Shown in pieces: positions 16,205-23,077 of a DNA stretch of 24,268 bases (position 1 is its first letter; every line of letters begins with the position of its first letter). The stretch lies in assembly GCA_937894515.1 (NCBI GenBank), contig CALCRH010000114.1, positions 1 to 24,268 of the forward strand, given 5' to 3'. The notes under the pieces were generated by a model. It was not told the DNA's origin. It made no database searches and was given only the letters and a program-made list of their open reading frames with translations. The translations under genes were made by a program, and so were the position numbers. This stretch comes from an uncultured Clostridia bacterium. Its GTDB lineage: Bacteria > Bacillota > Clostridia > Oscillospirales > Oscillospiraceae.

Positions 16205-17164
16205 TCAGGTGCCGCTGCCGTTGGAGAAGATGATCTGGCGGGCATCGCCCCAGCCCACGCCGAAGTCGGCATAGCTGACAAACTGGGTGATCAGAGGATT
16301 GTCCAGAACATCATGCATGACGGTGGGCTTGGTGTTGTAAACGATGTTTACCAGCTCCTTCATCAGTCGGCGATCGCAGACGGCCCACTGGTTGGCGGTG
16401 AAGCCATCGTTGCCGCCGCCGATAACGATGTACTGCATGTCGCTGCAGGGATTGACGTTCTCGGCCTGGTTGGGAGTCAGCTTGGCGTTCTCGCCGCAGA
16501 TCTTCTTGGCCTCTGCCTCCAGCTCGGGAGAAACAAGCAGGGTGTCCATCTCGCACAGGAACGGCATGCCGTCCGGAGTGACAAAACGGTTGGCCTGAGC
16601 CTGGGCTGCAGTGATGGCAGCCACGCTCAGCTGGTTGGTGATCAGGTTGGAGAAGGTGTCGCCGCCGCTCTTGGCATTGTGGGTACGGCTGCTCTGAGTG
16701 GCGCTGTCGGAGGCCACGGGATGAGCAGCGTTTGCCCAGGAAACACCGTCACCGCCGTGTACGCTGGCGGTAAAGGCGCTGCCGAACATGCGCAGGCACA
16801 TCAGGTATACCTTCATGGCCATGCCGTCACCCAGGCGGGTGCCAACGCGGCGAGTCTCGCCCATCTTGTCGATCTTGGCTTCCTTGTAGCCGATGCGGGC
16901 CGCAAGGTCATACTCCACAGGAGTGATGGTGGTCTTGAAGGCACGCAGCAGGCTGCCGTAGTTCAGGCTTTCGCCGTCATAAGCCTGGGGCTCGCCGTAG
17001 CCGCCGGCACCGGTGAGCTCGTAGCTGACGCTGTTGGTGTTGATCTCGCCGATGATCGGAGAGAGCTTGTTCAGACGGTTGGCATAGGCCACGTCAAAAG
17101 CCTTGCCAATGTAGGGATAAAGGTCGGTTTTCCAGTCGTTGTTAATAACGCCAATGTAAGCCAT
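16205..17164 (-). CDS. Major capsid protein
   Basis: 319 residues that form the icosahedral shell. It lies directly downstream of scaffold, the expected location. The sequence reads MAYIGVINNDWKTDLYPYIG, then ELTGAGGYGEPQAYDGESLN, a central TPVEYDLAARIGYKEAKIDK helix, and a C-terminal VYNTKPTVMHDVLDNPLITQ domain. The layout resembles HK97-fold capsid proteins of podoviruses, but assignment rests mainly on position, length and abundance signals. Codon choice shifts to GCC, ACC, GGC and CTG compared with neighbours, which fits high expression. GGAAG precedes the ATG. A strong hairpin follows the stop. Confidence 0.85.
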   Translation of the reverse strand: MAYIGVINNDWKTDLYPYIGKAFDVAYANRLNKLSPIIGEINTNSVSYELTGAGGYGEPQAYDGESLNYGSLLRAFKTTITPVEYDLAARIGYKEAKIDKMGETRRVGTRLGDGMAMKVYLMCLRMFGSAFTASVHGGDGVSWANAAHPVASDSATQSSRTHNAKSGGDTFSNLITNQLSVAAITAAQAQANRFVTPDGMPFLCEMDTLLVSPELEAEAKKICGENAKLTPNQAENVNPCSDMQYIVIGGGNDGFTANQWAVCDRRLMKELVNIVYNTKPTVMHDVLDNPLITQFVSYADFGVGWGDARQIIFSNGSGT

Positions 17165-17184
17165 GTTTTACTTCCTTTCTTTTG

Positions 17185-17946
17185 TCATCGGCCGGAGCGT
17201 TGCATGTACTCCTTGGCCGACATCTTCAGGTGCGGGTTCTGCCGGTTCCACATATCCAGGCTTGCCTGCTGTTCGGCGCTCAGCGCTTCATTCCCGCTGC
17301 CGCCTCCGGCTCCCGTAGCCCTTTTCTGTTTGCTTTCTTTTTTCTGCTCGGCCGCTTTCGCAGCCTTCCCGGTCAGCCGGGTGTAGGATTCATAGAGGTC
17401 TGCCAGTGGCTTCTGTCCGATTCTGCCATCGCAAAACTCCATGAAGTCATCGTCCTCCAGCAGCTTGTTTACATCCACCTCCGGGTACGCCTCCTGCAGC
17501 TCCGCAATGTCCTGTGCGGCTCTGTTGTTCACGGTGCTTTCCCTGGCTTCTGCTTCTCTTCGCTGGCGTGAAATGTATTCCCGGTTGGCCTGCTCCTCTT
17601 CGATCTCCGCAAGAGGTCGCCCGGTCTTCTTTGCCAGCTCTTCGTTTTTCTGCCGCTTGAAGGCTTTGCCGTACTCGCTCAGGTCTTCCAGTGTCCGGAT
17701 CTCTCGGTTGTCAATCGGGTTGCGCATACCCAGTGCCGTGATGATCTCCAGCTCCTCCCGCGCTCGGCGTTCGTAGCCTGCCTGGTCTCCCTTTCTGCGT
17801 GCGGCCTGGAAACGCCGGTTCTCTTCGTGGCTCTGACGGGTCGCGGCTTCCGTCTGTTCGCTGTCGGCCTGAGTTCCTTCTGTTTCCTGCGGGTCTACGG
17901 CTCCCGCTGCAGTCTCCTCTTCCTGCATTTCGATTTCGTCTTCCAT
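17185..17946 (-). CDS. Scaffolding protein
   Basis: 253 residues starting MEDEIEMQEEETAAGAVDP; AAAGGA is about 9 nt upstream, and an upstream ATG at 17997 has no ribosome site. It is highly charged: an acidic, disordered N terminus, long helices (NEELAKKTGRPLAEIEEEQA) and a basic Lys/Arg-rich segment near 210 before a short C-terminal helix (SLDMWNRQNPHLKMSAKEYM), likely the capsid-binding part. It directly precedes the major capsid gene. Known: scaffolds guide procapsid assembly and leave before packaging. No protease is visible in the window. Confidence 0.85.
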   Translation of the reverse strand: MEDEIEMQEEETAAGAVDPQETEGTQADSEQTEAATRQSHEENRRFQAARRKGDQAGYERRAREELEIITALGMRNPIDNREIRTLEDLSEYGKAFKRQKNEELAKKTGRPLAEIEEEQANREYISRQRREAEARESTVNNRAAQDIAELQEAYPEVDVNKLLEDDDFMEFCDGRIGQKPLADLYESYTRLTGKAAKAAEQKKESKQKRATGAGGGSGNEALSAEQQASLDMWNRQNPHLKMSAKEYMQRSGR

Positions 17947-18121
17947 TGACAGGTGTCCTTTCTGCCGCTGTACTGCCGCGGCCGCGAATATGGCCACATG
18001 GGCCGGTGATAGGTATCGCTTTGGTTATATCCATCGTAAGCAAATCAACTCCCCCGTGCTCGGCAGCTTCTTTGTGGAAAACGCCAAAACGCTGAATCCC
18101 TGCAATATCAAGGCATTTTTT
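17947..18121 (-). other. Intergenic leader between terminator and scaffold
   Basis: About 175 nt after the terL terminator. It holds no convincing gene; a promoter is expected here, but I see only weak hexamers (TTGATT and TATAAC, 13 nt apart, too close). A short ATG frame runs through it into the scaffold region out of frame and looks like chance. Confidence 0.4.
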
Positions 18122-18164
18122 GCAATAAAAATGCAGGAATGCGGTTTTTATTCCGCTTCCCTGC
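18122..18164 (-). terminator. Rho-independent terminator after large terminase
   Basis: On the minus strand, GCAGGGAAGCGG pairs with CCGCATTCCTGC (12 positions, one wobble, one mismatch) around an A-rich 8-nt loop, followed by ATTTTTATT. It lies 23 nt downstream of the terL stop, so structural genes downstream probably have their own promoter or depend on read-through. Confidence 0.75.
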
Positions 18165-18186
18165 AATTTTTCCGTCATTATTTTTT

Positions 18187-19812
18187 CTATCTTCGCAGCC
18201 TTCGTGTCTGCTTCCGCCGTATCTCTGTGATCAGCTTCTCACGCTTCGGCTCCGGAGTCTCCGCCGCCGCTGTCGATTGCTGGTGCCGTATGGCGTAGGT
18301 GATCGCACAGGCCATCACCATGTCATCGTGTTTCCCTGCCAGTGCTTCGGGCCGGTGATCTTCGTTGTAGCAGAATGTCAGCATTTCTCCCAGCAGCTCC
18401 TGATCACGGAACCAGTCCGGGTGCCCGCTGAAAACCTCCACCAGCTGAGCAATGGCCCTCGGTCTTGTCTGCCGATCGGTGCGGAAACCGTAGCTTTTCT
18501 TCACGCCGCCGGTATAGGTGTCCTCCCGTTCCCGGTTGTACTGCCTTGGATAGCCCATCTCCTGTAATTTCATCACCGGATAGGTGCTGTAGTTGGTTTC
18601 AATGCCCACCAGCGCCCCGTTGTAGTGCATCCCCAGTGCGAAGATCTGCTTCGCATACTCCGGCTCGCTGAGTTGGTGACGAAGTGTCGCCACCTGCTTT
18701 CCGTTCGTGTTGTCGATCACAATGGCTGTGAAGTAGTCGCTGCCCTCGCCGGCAGTATCTCCGCCCAGCACATACGGCACGCCTTCCTTCGGCTCCTCCC
18801 AGATCTGCACCGCACCCAGCGCATCCTCCACCCAGGCTCCGTCCTCAAAGCGTCCCCGTGCGATTGGCTCCGGTGCCAGCTCCCGCCGCCTTGTCAGCAG
18901 CTCGCTGTCAAATACGCCTGTTCCGCTGTGCAGGAAGGCCTCGTCCGGTGTTGCCGGGTATTCCTGGTGAAACATGTTGATGTCGCCGCCGCAGTTGTTC
19001 GCAATGCACCAGCGCCTCCACTGCAGCTGTTCCCCGCTCAGAGAGTAGGTCTCCATCAGCTCCCGCTCGTCCGGTGTCCACTCTGTCCCTGGCGGCACCG
19101 GCATGGAATAGTCCGGGTTTTCAAACCACGCGAAGAACACCGCCTCAAAGTCGTTCTCCCCCGCCACTGCCGCGTCCCAGCGCTCCTTGAAGTCATCAAA
19201 GCCGTGGGCCGTGCTCTCGATCACAACCATTGTCCCCGGCAGACTCGGCACCGCCTGCAGAATGCCTGCAATGGTGGCAGCCTTCCCGTCCGATCCTTCC
19301 GGCCAGAAGGCGTATTCCGAAAGATGCACATACTGCAGCGTGTACGATCGGCCGATGCCCTTGCCGCCGGCTGTAGCGCAGCGTATGCGGCTCCGCAGCC
19401 CCGGGTTCTCTTCTCTGTCCTTCTCTCGGCGTGACGGGTTTTCAAACAGTATCTCCTGCGCATTCGATCCGCGCATCATCGGCCGGGCCGGTGCCGGCAG
19501 CTCGTCATAAAACAGCTTGCTCATCCGGAACAGGTTTGTCGTGGATTCCTCCGTATGGGCTACGATCAGCGCCTGCACGTTTCGGTGCGTAGCGCACCCA
19601 TGGAAGATCAGGCCCTCTGTCAGTGTGGAGAAGCCCAGCTGTCGTGCCTTCAGAATGATCAGCCTCACCGGTTTTCCCGCTTCCTGCTGCGCTTTTGCCA
19701 CGGCATACAGCCGCTTCTGTGCCGCGTTCAGCTTGAACGGCACCACGTCACCGCTCTTTGTCCGGATTTTCAGGAAGCTCTCGATATACTCCTCCGCAAT
19801 CCTTGGATTCAT
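18187..19812 (-). CDS. terL: Large terminase subunit (TerL)
   Basis: 541 residues; ATP-driven DNA packaging motor with a nuclease. The ATPase motor has a deviant Walker A, LKARQLGFST (54-63), and Walker B YVHLSEYAFW (161-170). The RNase H-like nuclease has acidic residues D352 (GGDTAGEGSDY), E405 (GIETNY) and D496/D497 (GKHDDMVMA). Full length for the family, with a basic C-terminal tail. It overlaps a small ORF by 65 nt at its start; the conserved N-terminal segment PFKLNAAQKRLY supports the ATG at 19812. Confidence 0.97.
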   Translation of the reverse strand: MNPRIAEEYIESFLKIRTKSGDVVPFKLNAAQKRLYAVAKAQQEAGKPVRLIILKARQLGFSTLTEGLIFHGCATHRNVQALIVAHTEESTTNLFRMSKLFYDELPAPARPMMRGSNAQEILFENPSRREKDREENPGLRSRIRCATAGGKGIGRSYTLQYVHLSEYAFWPEGSDGKAATIAGILQAVPSLPGTMVVIESTAHGFDDFKERWDAAVAGENDFEAVFFAWFENPDYSMPVPPGTEWTPDERELMETYSLSGEQLQWRRWCIANNCGGDINMFHQEYPATPDEAFLHSGTGVFDSELLTRRRELAPEPIARGRFEDGAWVEDALGAVQIWEEPKEGVPYVLGGDTAGEGSDYFTAIVIDNTNGKQVATLRHQLSEPEYAKQIFALGMHYNGALVGIETNYSTYPVMKLQEMGYPRQYNREREDTYTGGVKKSYGFRTDRQTRPRAIAQLVEVFSGHPDWFRDQELLGEMLTFCYNEDHRPEALAGKHDDMVMACAITYAIRHQQSTAAAETPEPKREKLITEIRRKQTRRLRR

Positions 19813-19939
19813 TTTCCACCTCCCGCTCTATTCTCCGCAGCATGACCATAGCCCACGCCTCGTCATGCACGCCCTTCGTCCTGGCGCTCAGCTTCATCAG
19901 CCGCCGCCATGCCTCGGCCCGCACCTCTTCCGCCGTCAT
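19748..19939 (-). CDS. Small ORF between terminase subunits
   Basis: 63 residues from MTAEEVRAEAWRRLMKLSAR; the ATG overlaps the small-terminase stop (ATGA). The sequence is amphipathic and basic, and its last 65 nt overlap the start of terL in another frame. No family is recognised. The coupled start suggests translation, but the long overlap makes this only moderately certain. Confidence 0.5.
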   Translation of the reverse strand: MTAEEVRAEAWRRLMKLSARTKGVHDEAWAMVMLRRIEREVENESKDCGGVYRELPENPDKER

Positions 19940-20328
19940 AGCGTTCCCTCGCCCATCTTCTCCAGCCACTGTTCAAAGCTGGTCGTCCCGCTCTCCTGCT
20001 TTTCCTCGTCCATGCCCAGCAGGCTCCGCAGCTCATGGATCGCCCGCACGGCCCCTGTCGGATTCCAGCTCTCCGGCTCCAGGCTCTTGGTGATCACCGC
20101 GTGCAGCTGTGCCGTCATCCAGCTCTCATCGATTCCAAGCTGCCGGACATGCTCTTCCGCCAGCTTCTTCCGATATTCCTGAACGGCCGGATTGGCCAGC
20201 AGCTTGCTCGCCCTGGTGTCCGCGCTCTTCTGTGAGTATCCCGCTGCAATGGCAGCCTGCACCCGGTTTCCCGTCCGGAGAAACTCCTCCGTGAATTTCA
20301 TCTGCTGCGGCGTTAATTTCCGCGCCAC
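19936..20328 (-). CDS. Small terminase subunit (TerS)
   Basis: 130 residues from a GTG start (ARKLTPQQMKFTEEFLRTG) with GGGGGCGAGG just upstream; an earlier in-frame ATG at 20442 would overlap the preceding gene and lacks a ribosome site. Residues about 20-40 form a helix-turn-helix, NRVQAAIAAGYSQKSADTRA, typical of Terminase_2/XtmA proteins that bind the packaging site. The central region is helical (LAEEHVRQLGIDESWMTAQL). It binds DNA and hands it to TerL, encoded immediately downstream. Confidence 0.9.
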   Translation of the reverse strand: MARKLTPQQMKFTEEFLRTGNRVQAAIAAGYSQKSADTRASKLLANPAVQEYRKKLAEEHVRQLGIDESWMTAQLHAVITKSLEPESWNPTGAVRAIHELRSLLGMDEEKQESGTTSFEQWLEKMGEGTL

Positions 20329-20380
20329 TTCCTCGCCCCCTTTATTGTTTCCGCGCACCCATGCGCAGGAAAAACTTGCC

Positions 20381-20653
20381 CTAAATTTCCCAGCTGTCGA
20401 AAAAGTCCCTCCGCATCTGATAGATCCGCCGCTCTGCCACAAAGGTCACAGTCGCCGTCACCTCCGGAGACTTTCCCCGGATCAGCACGTCATACAGCGC
20501 CCTGCCCTCCATGGGAGTCTTTGCTATCTCTCCCACCAGCTGGCGGATCTTCGTCCTGTCCCGTTCTGGCAGATACTTCCACGCGTCCAGGTTGGCGCGG
20601 ATCAGTTTCTGCACGGCCACCGGCTGATGGCATTTGATCGCCGTGAATTTCAA
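20381..20653 (-). CDS. Small helical protein, candidate late regulator (TTG start)
   Basis: 90 residues from a TTG that overlaps the rep stop (TTGA). No ATG in this frame gives a sensible start. The C-terminal half contains a helix-turn-helix-like segment, KSPEVTATVTFVAERRIYQM, followed by RRDFFDSWEI; this resembles ArpU/RinA-type or sigma-like late regulators that usually precede terminase genes. That function is inferred from position and the short motif only. Confidence 0.65.
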   Translation of the reverse strand: MKFTAIKCHQPVAVQKLIRANLDAWKYLPERDRTKIRQLVGEIAKTPMEGRALYDVLIRGKSPEVTATVTFVAERRIYQMRRDFFDSWEI

Positions 20654-21384
20654 TTCCGCATCACCACCTTCGTGTATCTGACGTACACAGAAACCATCCC
20701 CGTTTCCAGATCCTGGAATTCGTTTCGTTCCTTCAGGCTCACGTTCTTTGGCACCTTCACCTTGGTGGAGAAGGAGCACGGCACCGGCTCGGTGAATATC
20801 GGCTTCTTCAGGCCCTTGCTGGAAGACCATCTCTTTTTCCCGTCCGGTTCTCCCGCATTGGTCACCATGTAGCGTGCGATCCCGGTGTAATCTCCGCGGC
20901 CGTCCATATGCCGCACGGTCACATCCTCTGCCGGCCACAGCTTTGCGATCGTCTCATACGCCATTCTGTCCATCACGATGTGGTGGTGCAGTCTCGCTCT
21001 TCCGGATCCATCGCTCTTTTCCCGGCTTGTTGTCACAACATACCGCAGGCTCTTCCCGGTCTGCTTTTTGAATTCCTTCCTTGCCTTCCGCAGGAATTTC
21101 TCGCGGTCTTCCTTGGCAGCCTCCAGCGATTCCGGCAGCATCTTCTCCGGATAGGACAGCGTGATCCACAGATCTCCCGTCCCCCAGTTGCAGTTCAGGA
21201 TCCTTGCCAGCGCCTTCACGGCGTTGATCTCGTTCGCCTGCATCTGCCGCAGTGTGGTACGGCCCTTGACCTTCTTTCCTCTCCGGTGCTTCTGCCCGCA
21301 GTATCTCGCGGAAAGATCCATCATCACCTTCCGCACCTCTGTCGTCCGTCCTGATATGATCCTGTATTCCACCGGAATCCTCAT
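20650..21384 (-). CDS. HUH rolling-circle Rep-like protein
   Basis: 244 residues. Motif 1 is WITLSYP (73-79), the HUH metal-binding motif is LHHHIVM (H133-H135), and candidate catalytic tyrosines are Y166 and Y172 in YTGIARYM. This fits the replication-associated REP_ORF2/G2P-like family, which nicks DNA at an origin. The C terminus (KKRWSSSKGLKKPIF) also fits this family. A GAGGGGAAAGG ribosome site precedes the ATG. Two dyads lie immediately upstream. It is unusual next to terminase genes in a tailed phage. Confidence 0.82.
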   Translation of the reverse strand: MRIPVEYRIISGRTTEVRKVMMDLSARYCGQKHRRGKKVKGRTTLRQMQANEINAVKALARILNCNWGTGDLWITLSYPEKMLPESLEAAKEDREKFLRKARKEFKKQTGKSLRYVVTTSREKSDGSGRARLHHHIVMDRMAYETIAKLWPAEDVTVRHMDGRGDYTGIARYMVTNAGEPDGKKRWSSSKGLKKPIFTEPVPCSFSTKVKVPKNVSLKERNEFQDLETGMVSVYVRYTKVVMRN

Positions 21385-21567
21385 TTCCTTTCCCCTCTTT
21401 GTAAAGATGGTCGAAACAATAAGCGTTTATGAGCCCCGTCATAAATACGCGCGCGCCCGCGGTATTTGTATATGGTTATGTGCGAAGCGTTCACGCTCCG
21501 CACCCGTGTCCCTTATATGTGCCCTGCCGGAATTGCACCGGAGCGCCGTCCCCTGGCGAGCTGCTTC
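21385..21567. promoter_or_regulatory. Dyad-rich region upstream of rep: candidate origin or operator
   Basis: It holds no convincing gene. A perfect 7-bp inverted repeat with a 6-nt spacer lies at 21426-21445 (TTTATGA/TCATAAA), 42 nt upstream of the rep start. A 9-bp hairpin (one G-U pair) with a TGAA loop occupies 21481-21502 when read on the minus strand. Between them is an alternating CG run, CGCGCGCGCCCGCGG. No consensus sigma-70 promoter is clear. Confidence 0.5.
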
Positions 21568-21693
21568 TTATGGGCTGCAGCTTGTTGAAGGAGCCAATGC
21601 CCAAACGACAGAAAAAATGATCAAAAACCTGTCGCCGGCAGAGATGCCCGTGGCAGCGCACGCTCTGGCCATGCGCTCCCGCTGGAATCTCAT
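21568..21693 (-). CDS. 41-residue hypothetical ORF
   Basis: The ATG overlaps the preceding stop as ATGA; the protein is basic at the N terminus (MRFQRERMARAC) and hydrophobic later (FLIIFSVVWALAP). Another frame here is open across 21505-21690 but has no ATG. The stretch could be non-coding. Confidence 0.3.
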   Translation of the reverse strand: MRFQRERMARACAATGISAGDRFLIIFSVVWALAPSTSCSP

Positions 21694-21821
21694 ATTTCTA
21701 TGATTGTGCCAATGGCTGTCAGAATGCCGCGCCAGTACTCCGCCTCGCCTTCCATCGGCGGATCTGCCCATGCATCCGTCAGCAGCTGCCTAAGCAGCAG
21801 GATTTTCTCGCCGTCCTGCAT
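21690..21821 (-). CDS. 43-residue hypothetical protein
   Basis: The ATG overlaps the upstream stop (TGATG). The protein, starting MQDGEKILLLRQLLTDAWAD, is amphipathic and helical, with a WRGILTAIGTIIE tail. No family is recognised. Coupled position and a consistent gene-like composition support translation. Confidence 0.55.
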   Translation of the reverse strand: MQDGEKILLLRQLLTDAWADPPMEGEAEYWRGILTAIGTIIEI

Positions 21822-22048
21822 CACGCCAGTATGTCGATCATCGGGCATTCCTTGCACCTCTCTTCATACATTGCTTCGGTTGCGTCATCCGGATCCTTGT
21901 AGTTCACTCGGTAGACCTCCGGCCACTTGCAGAATTTATCGCACATCGTTTCTGCTACTTCCTGCAGCACCTCCGGCAGATTCGGCTTGCTCCCGCAGTC
22001 CATGGTCTTCACCACCTCGCCGGTGTACGGTGATCTCATCTCTTTCAT
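21821..22048 (-). CDS. Small Cys-rich (zinc-binding-like) protein
   Basis: 75 residues from MKEMRSPYTGEVVKTMDCGS; start overlaps the previous stop (ATGA). Two Cys pairs, CDKFC (C36, C40) and CKEC (C65, C68), suggest a zinc-bound mini-domain, similar to short phage proteins with a CDxxCxxP...CxxCP layout. Function unknown. Confidence 0.7.
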   Translation of the reverse strand: MKEMRSPYTGEVVKTMDCGSKPNLPEVLQEVAETMCDKFCKWPEVYRVNYKDPDDATEAMYEERCKECPMIDILA

Positions 22049-22407
22049 TCCCGCTCCAGTTCCCGGAAGCTCATCTGTTCCGTTCCAAGCACTCTGTAGC
22101 CTGCATCGTCCCGCTCCATTTCATAGATGCGCACGCCATAGTATTCTGCCGCCGCTCTCTCGATCCGGCAGCCGTTCGCGCTCTCCCAGCCCGGCAGGAA
22201 GAACACCGCCTCCGCAGCCGCCATTCGCTGGATAGATCTGCCCAGGCACCACAACGGCCCCTTCTCCATGTTGAATTCCAGCTTGTTCATGTCCTGCGGC
22301 ATCGCCGTGTCCAGCTCCACCGCAATGCTCATCAGCGCATCATCGCGCCGGCGCTTGATCTCTTCCATCTCCAGCCCTCGCATCGGCTGGCTGATAAATA
22401 CCTTCAT
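22045..22407 (-). CDS. DUF4406-like (nucleoside deoxyribosyltransferase-fold) protein
   Basis: 120 residues from MKVFISQPMRGLEMEEIKRR; the ATG overlaps the preceding stop (ATGA), and ATG at 22449 is less likely. The KVFISQPMRG start and the later GCRIERAAAEYYGV segment fit the DUF4406 / nucleoside 2-deoxyribosyltransferase-like fold. Known: relatives act on nucleotides, NAD-like compounds or nucleosides. The substrate here is not known. It sits right after the Acb2-like gene. Confidence 0.75.
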   Translation of the reverse strand: MKVFISQPMRGLEMEEIKRRRDDALMSIAVELDTAMPQDMNKLEFNMEKGPLWCLGRSIQRMAAAEAVFFLPGWESANGCRIERAAAEYYGVRIYEMERDDAGYRVLGTEQMSFRELERE

Positions 22408-22619
22408 CCGATTGCTACCCCCTGCTTTGCAATGCCTTCCACTGCCCACATCTTTGCTTCCTGCAGCTTTGTGATCGCCAGGCTCATCTCCCTGCAGCCA
22501 AGCATGCGCTCATCCAGCAGCTCCGCCAGCTTGCAGAATTCCTCCTGCACCTCGTTGATTGCCTCGATCTGTTCCGGCAGAAGATCCCTCGCCGGGAAGA
22601 ATTTCTCTCTCATGTCCAT
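22404..22619 (-). CDS. Acb2/DUF7681-like cyclic-nucleotide sponge candidate
   Basis: 71 residues, mostly helical. The C-terminal half, CREMSLAITKLQEAKMWAVE followed by GIAKQG, fits the conserved pattern of the Acb2/DUF7681 family, where a Ser/Thr-Lys-rich helix of the form SLAxTKLxEAxxWA ends in an Ile-Ala stretch. Known: Acb2 proteins bind cyclic di- and trinucleotides and block CBASS, and some relatives also block Thoeris. The start overlaps the preceding stop as TAATG. Ligand-binding residues cannot be confirmed by eye. Confidence 0.7.
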   Translation of the reverse strand: MDMREKFFPARDLLPEQIEAINEVQEEFCKLAELLDERMLGCREMSLAITKLQEAKMWAVEGIAKQGVAIG

Positions 22620-23056
22620 TATTCAATCACCACCCTGCTATGCTCCAGTAATTTGATCAGATTGCCGGCCAGCGTTTCCGCCTCCCGCTTCAGTCTGTTT
22701 GTTTCCGCCAGCTTCATCTCAGTTACATCCAGCTTTTCCTGCAGATTCATGATCTCCATCTCCATTTCGTTCATTTCGCTTTCGTTAGTTTTATTTTCCA
22801 TCTTACCTTCTCCTTCATTCCGCTCCATCCATTCTTGCTCCATCGAATTGTGCCGCTTCAACAGCTGAGTATACACACCAAGTAAAAGGCTCAGTTCATC
22901 CTCAGTCAGTGTGTAGGCATTCTGCCAACTTGGTGAAATAGCATAGCCAAAACCACCTTTATCTCTATTGTGCGGTACTATTACTGCATAGTCATTGCTT
23001 ACGATCGGCTCAACCACTATTTCCTTGTTTGAAGTACCAGCATCAATTAATCCCAT
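22619..23056 (-). CDS. Two-part hypothetical protein with C-terminal coiled coil
   Basis: 145 residues from MGLIDAGTSNKEIVVEPIVS; AAGGAG lies 7 nt upstream. Residues 1-80 are globular and from an AT-rich stretch. Residues 86-145, beginning MENKTNESEMNEMEMEIMNL, form a coiled coil with different composition. An internal ATG at 22801 with GGAG 8 nt upstream could give the coiled-coil part as a separate product. No family recognised; possible fusion of two genes. Confidence 0.75.
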   Translation of the reverse strand: MGLIDAGTSNKEIVVEPIVSNDYAVIVPHNRDKGGFGYAISPSWQNAYTLTEDELSLLLGVYTQLLKRHNSMEQEWMERNEGEGKMENKTNESEMNEMEMEIMNLQEKLDVTEMKLAETNRLKREAETLAGNLIKLLEHSRVVIE

Positions 23057-23077
23057 TATTTTTCTCCTTCTTACATT

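Noticed and set aside
18020..18060. Sigma-70-like promoter TTGATT/TATAAC
   Set aside because: Spacing is 13 nt, too short for a normal promoter.
17711..18178. 155-codon minus-strand frame upstream of scaffold
   Set aside because: Overlaps the scaffold gene out of frame and the terL terminator; no recognisable domain.
20954..21442. 162-codon minus-strand frame starting MTGLINAY over rep
   Set aside because: Out-of-frame shadow of the rep gene; Gly/Arg/Glu-rich translation without motifs.
21514..21545. T-arm-like CCGG-TGCAATT-CCGG hairpin suggesting a tRNA
   Set aside because: No matching acceptor stem, anticodon arm or D arm could be traced around it.
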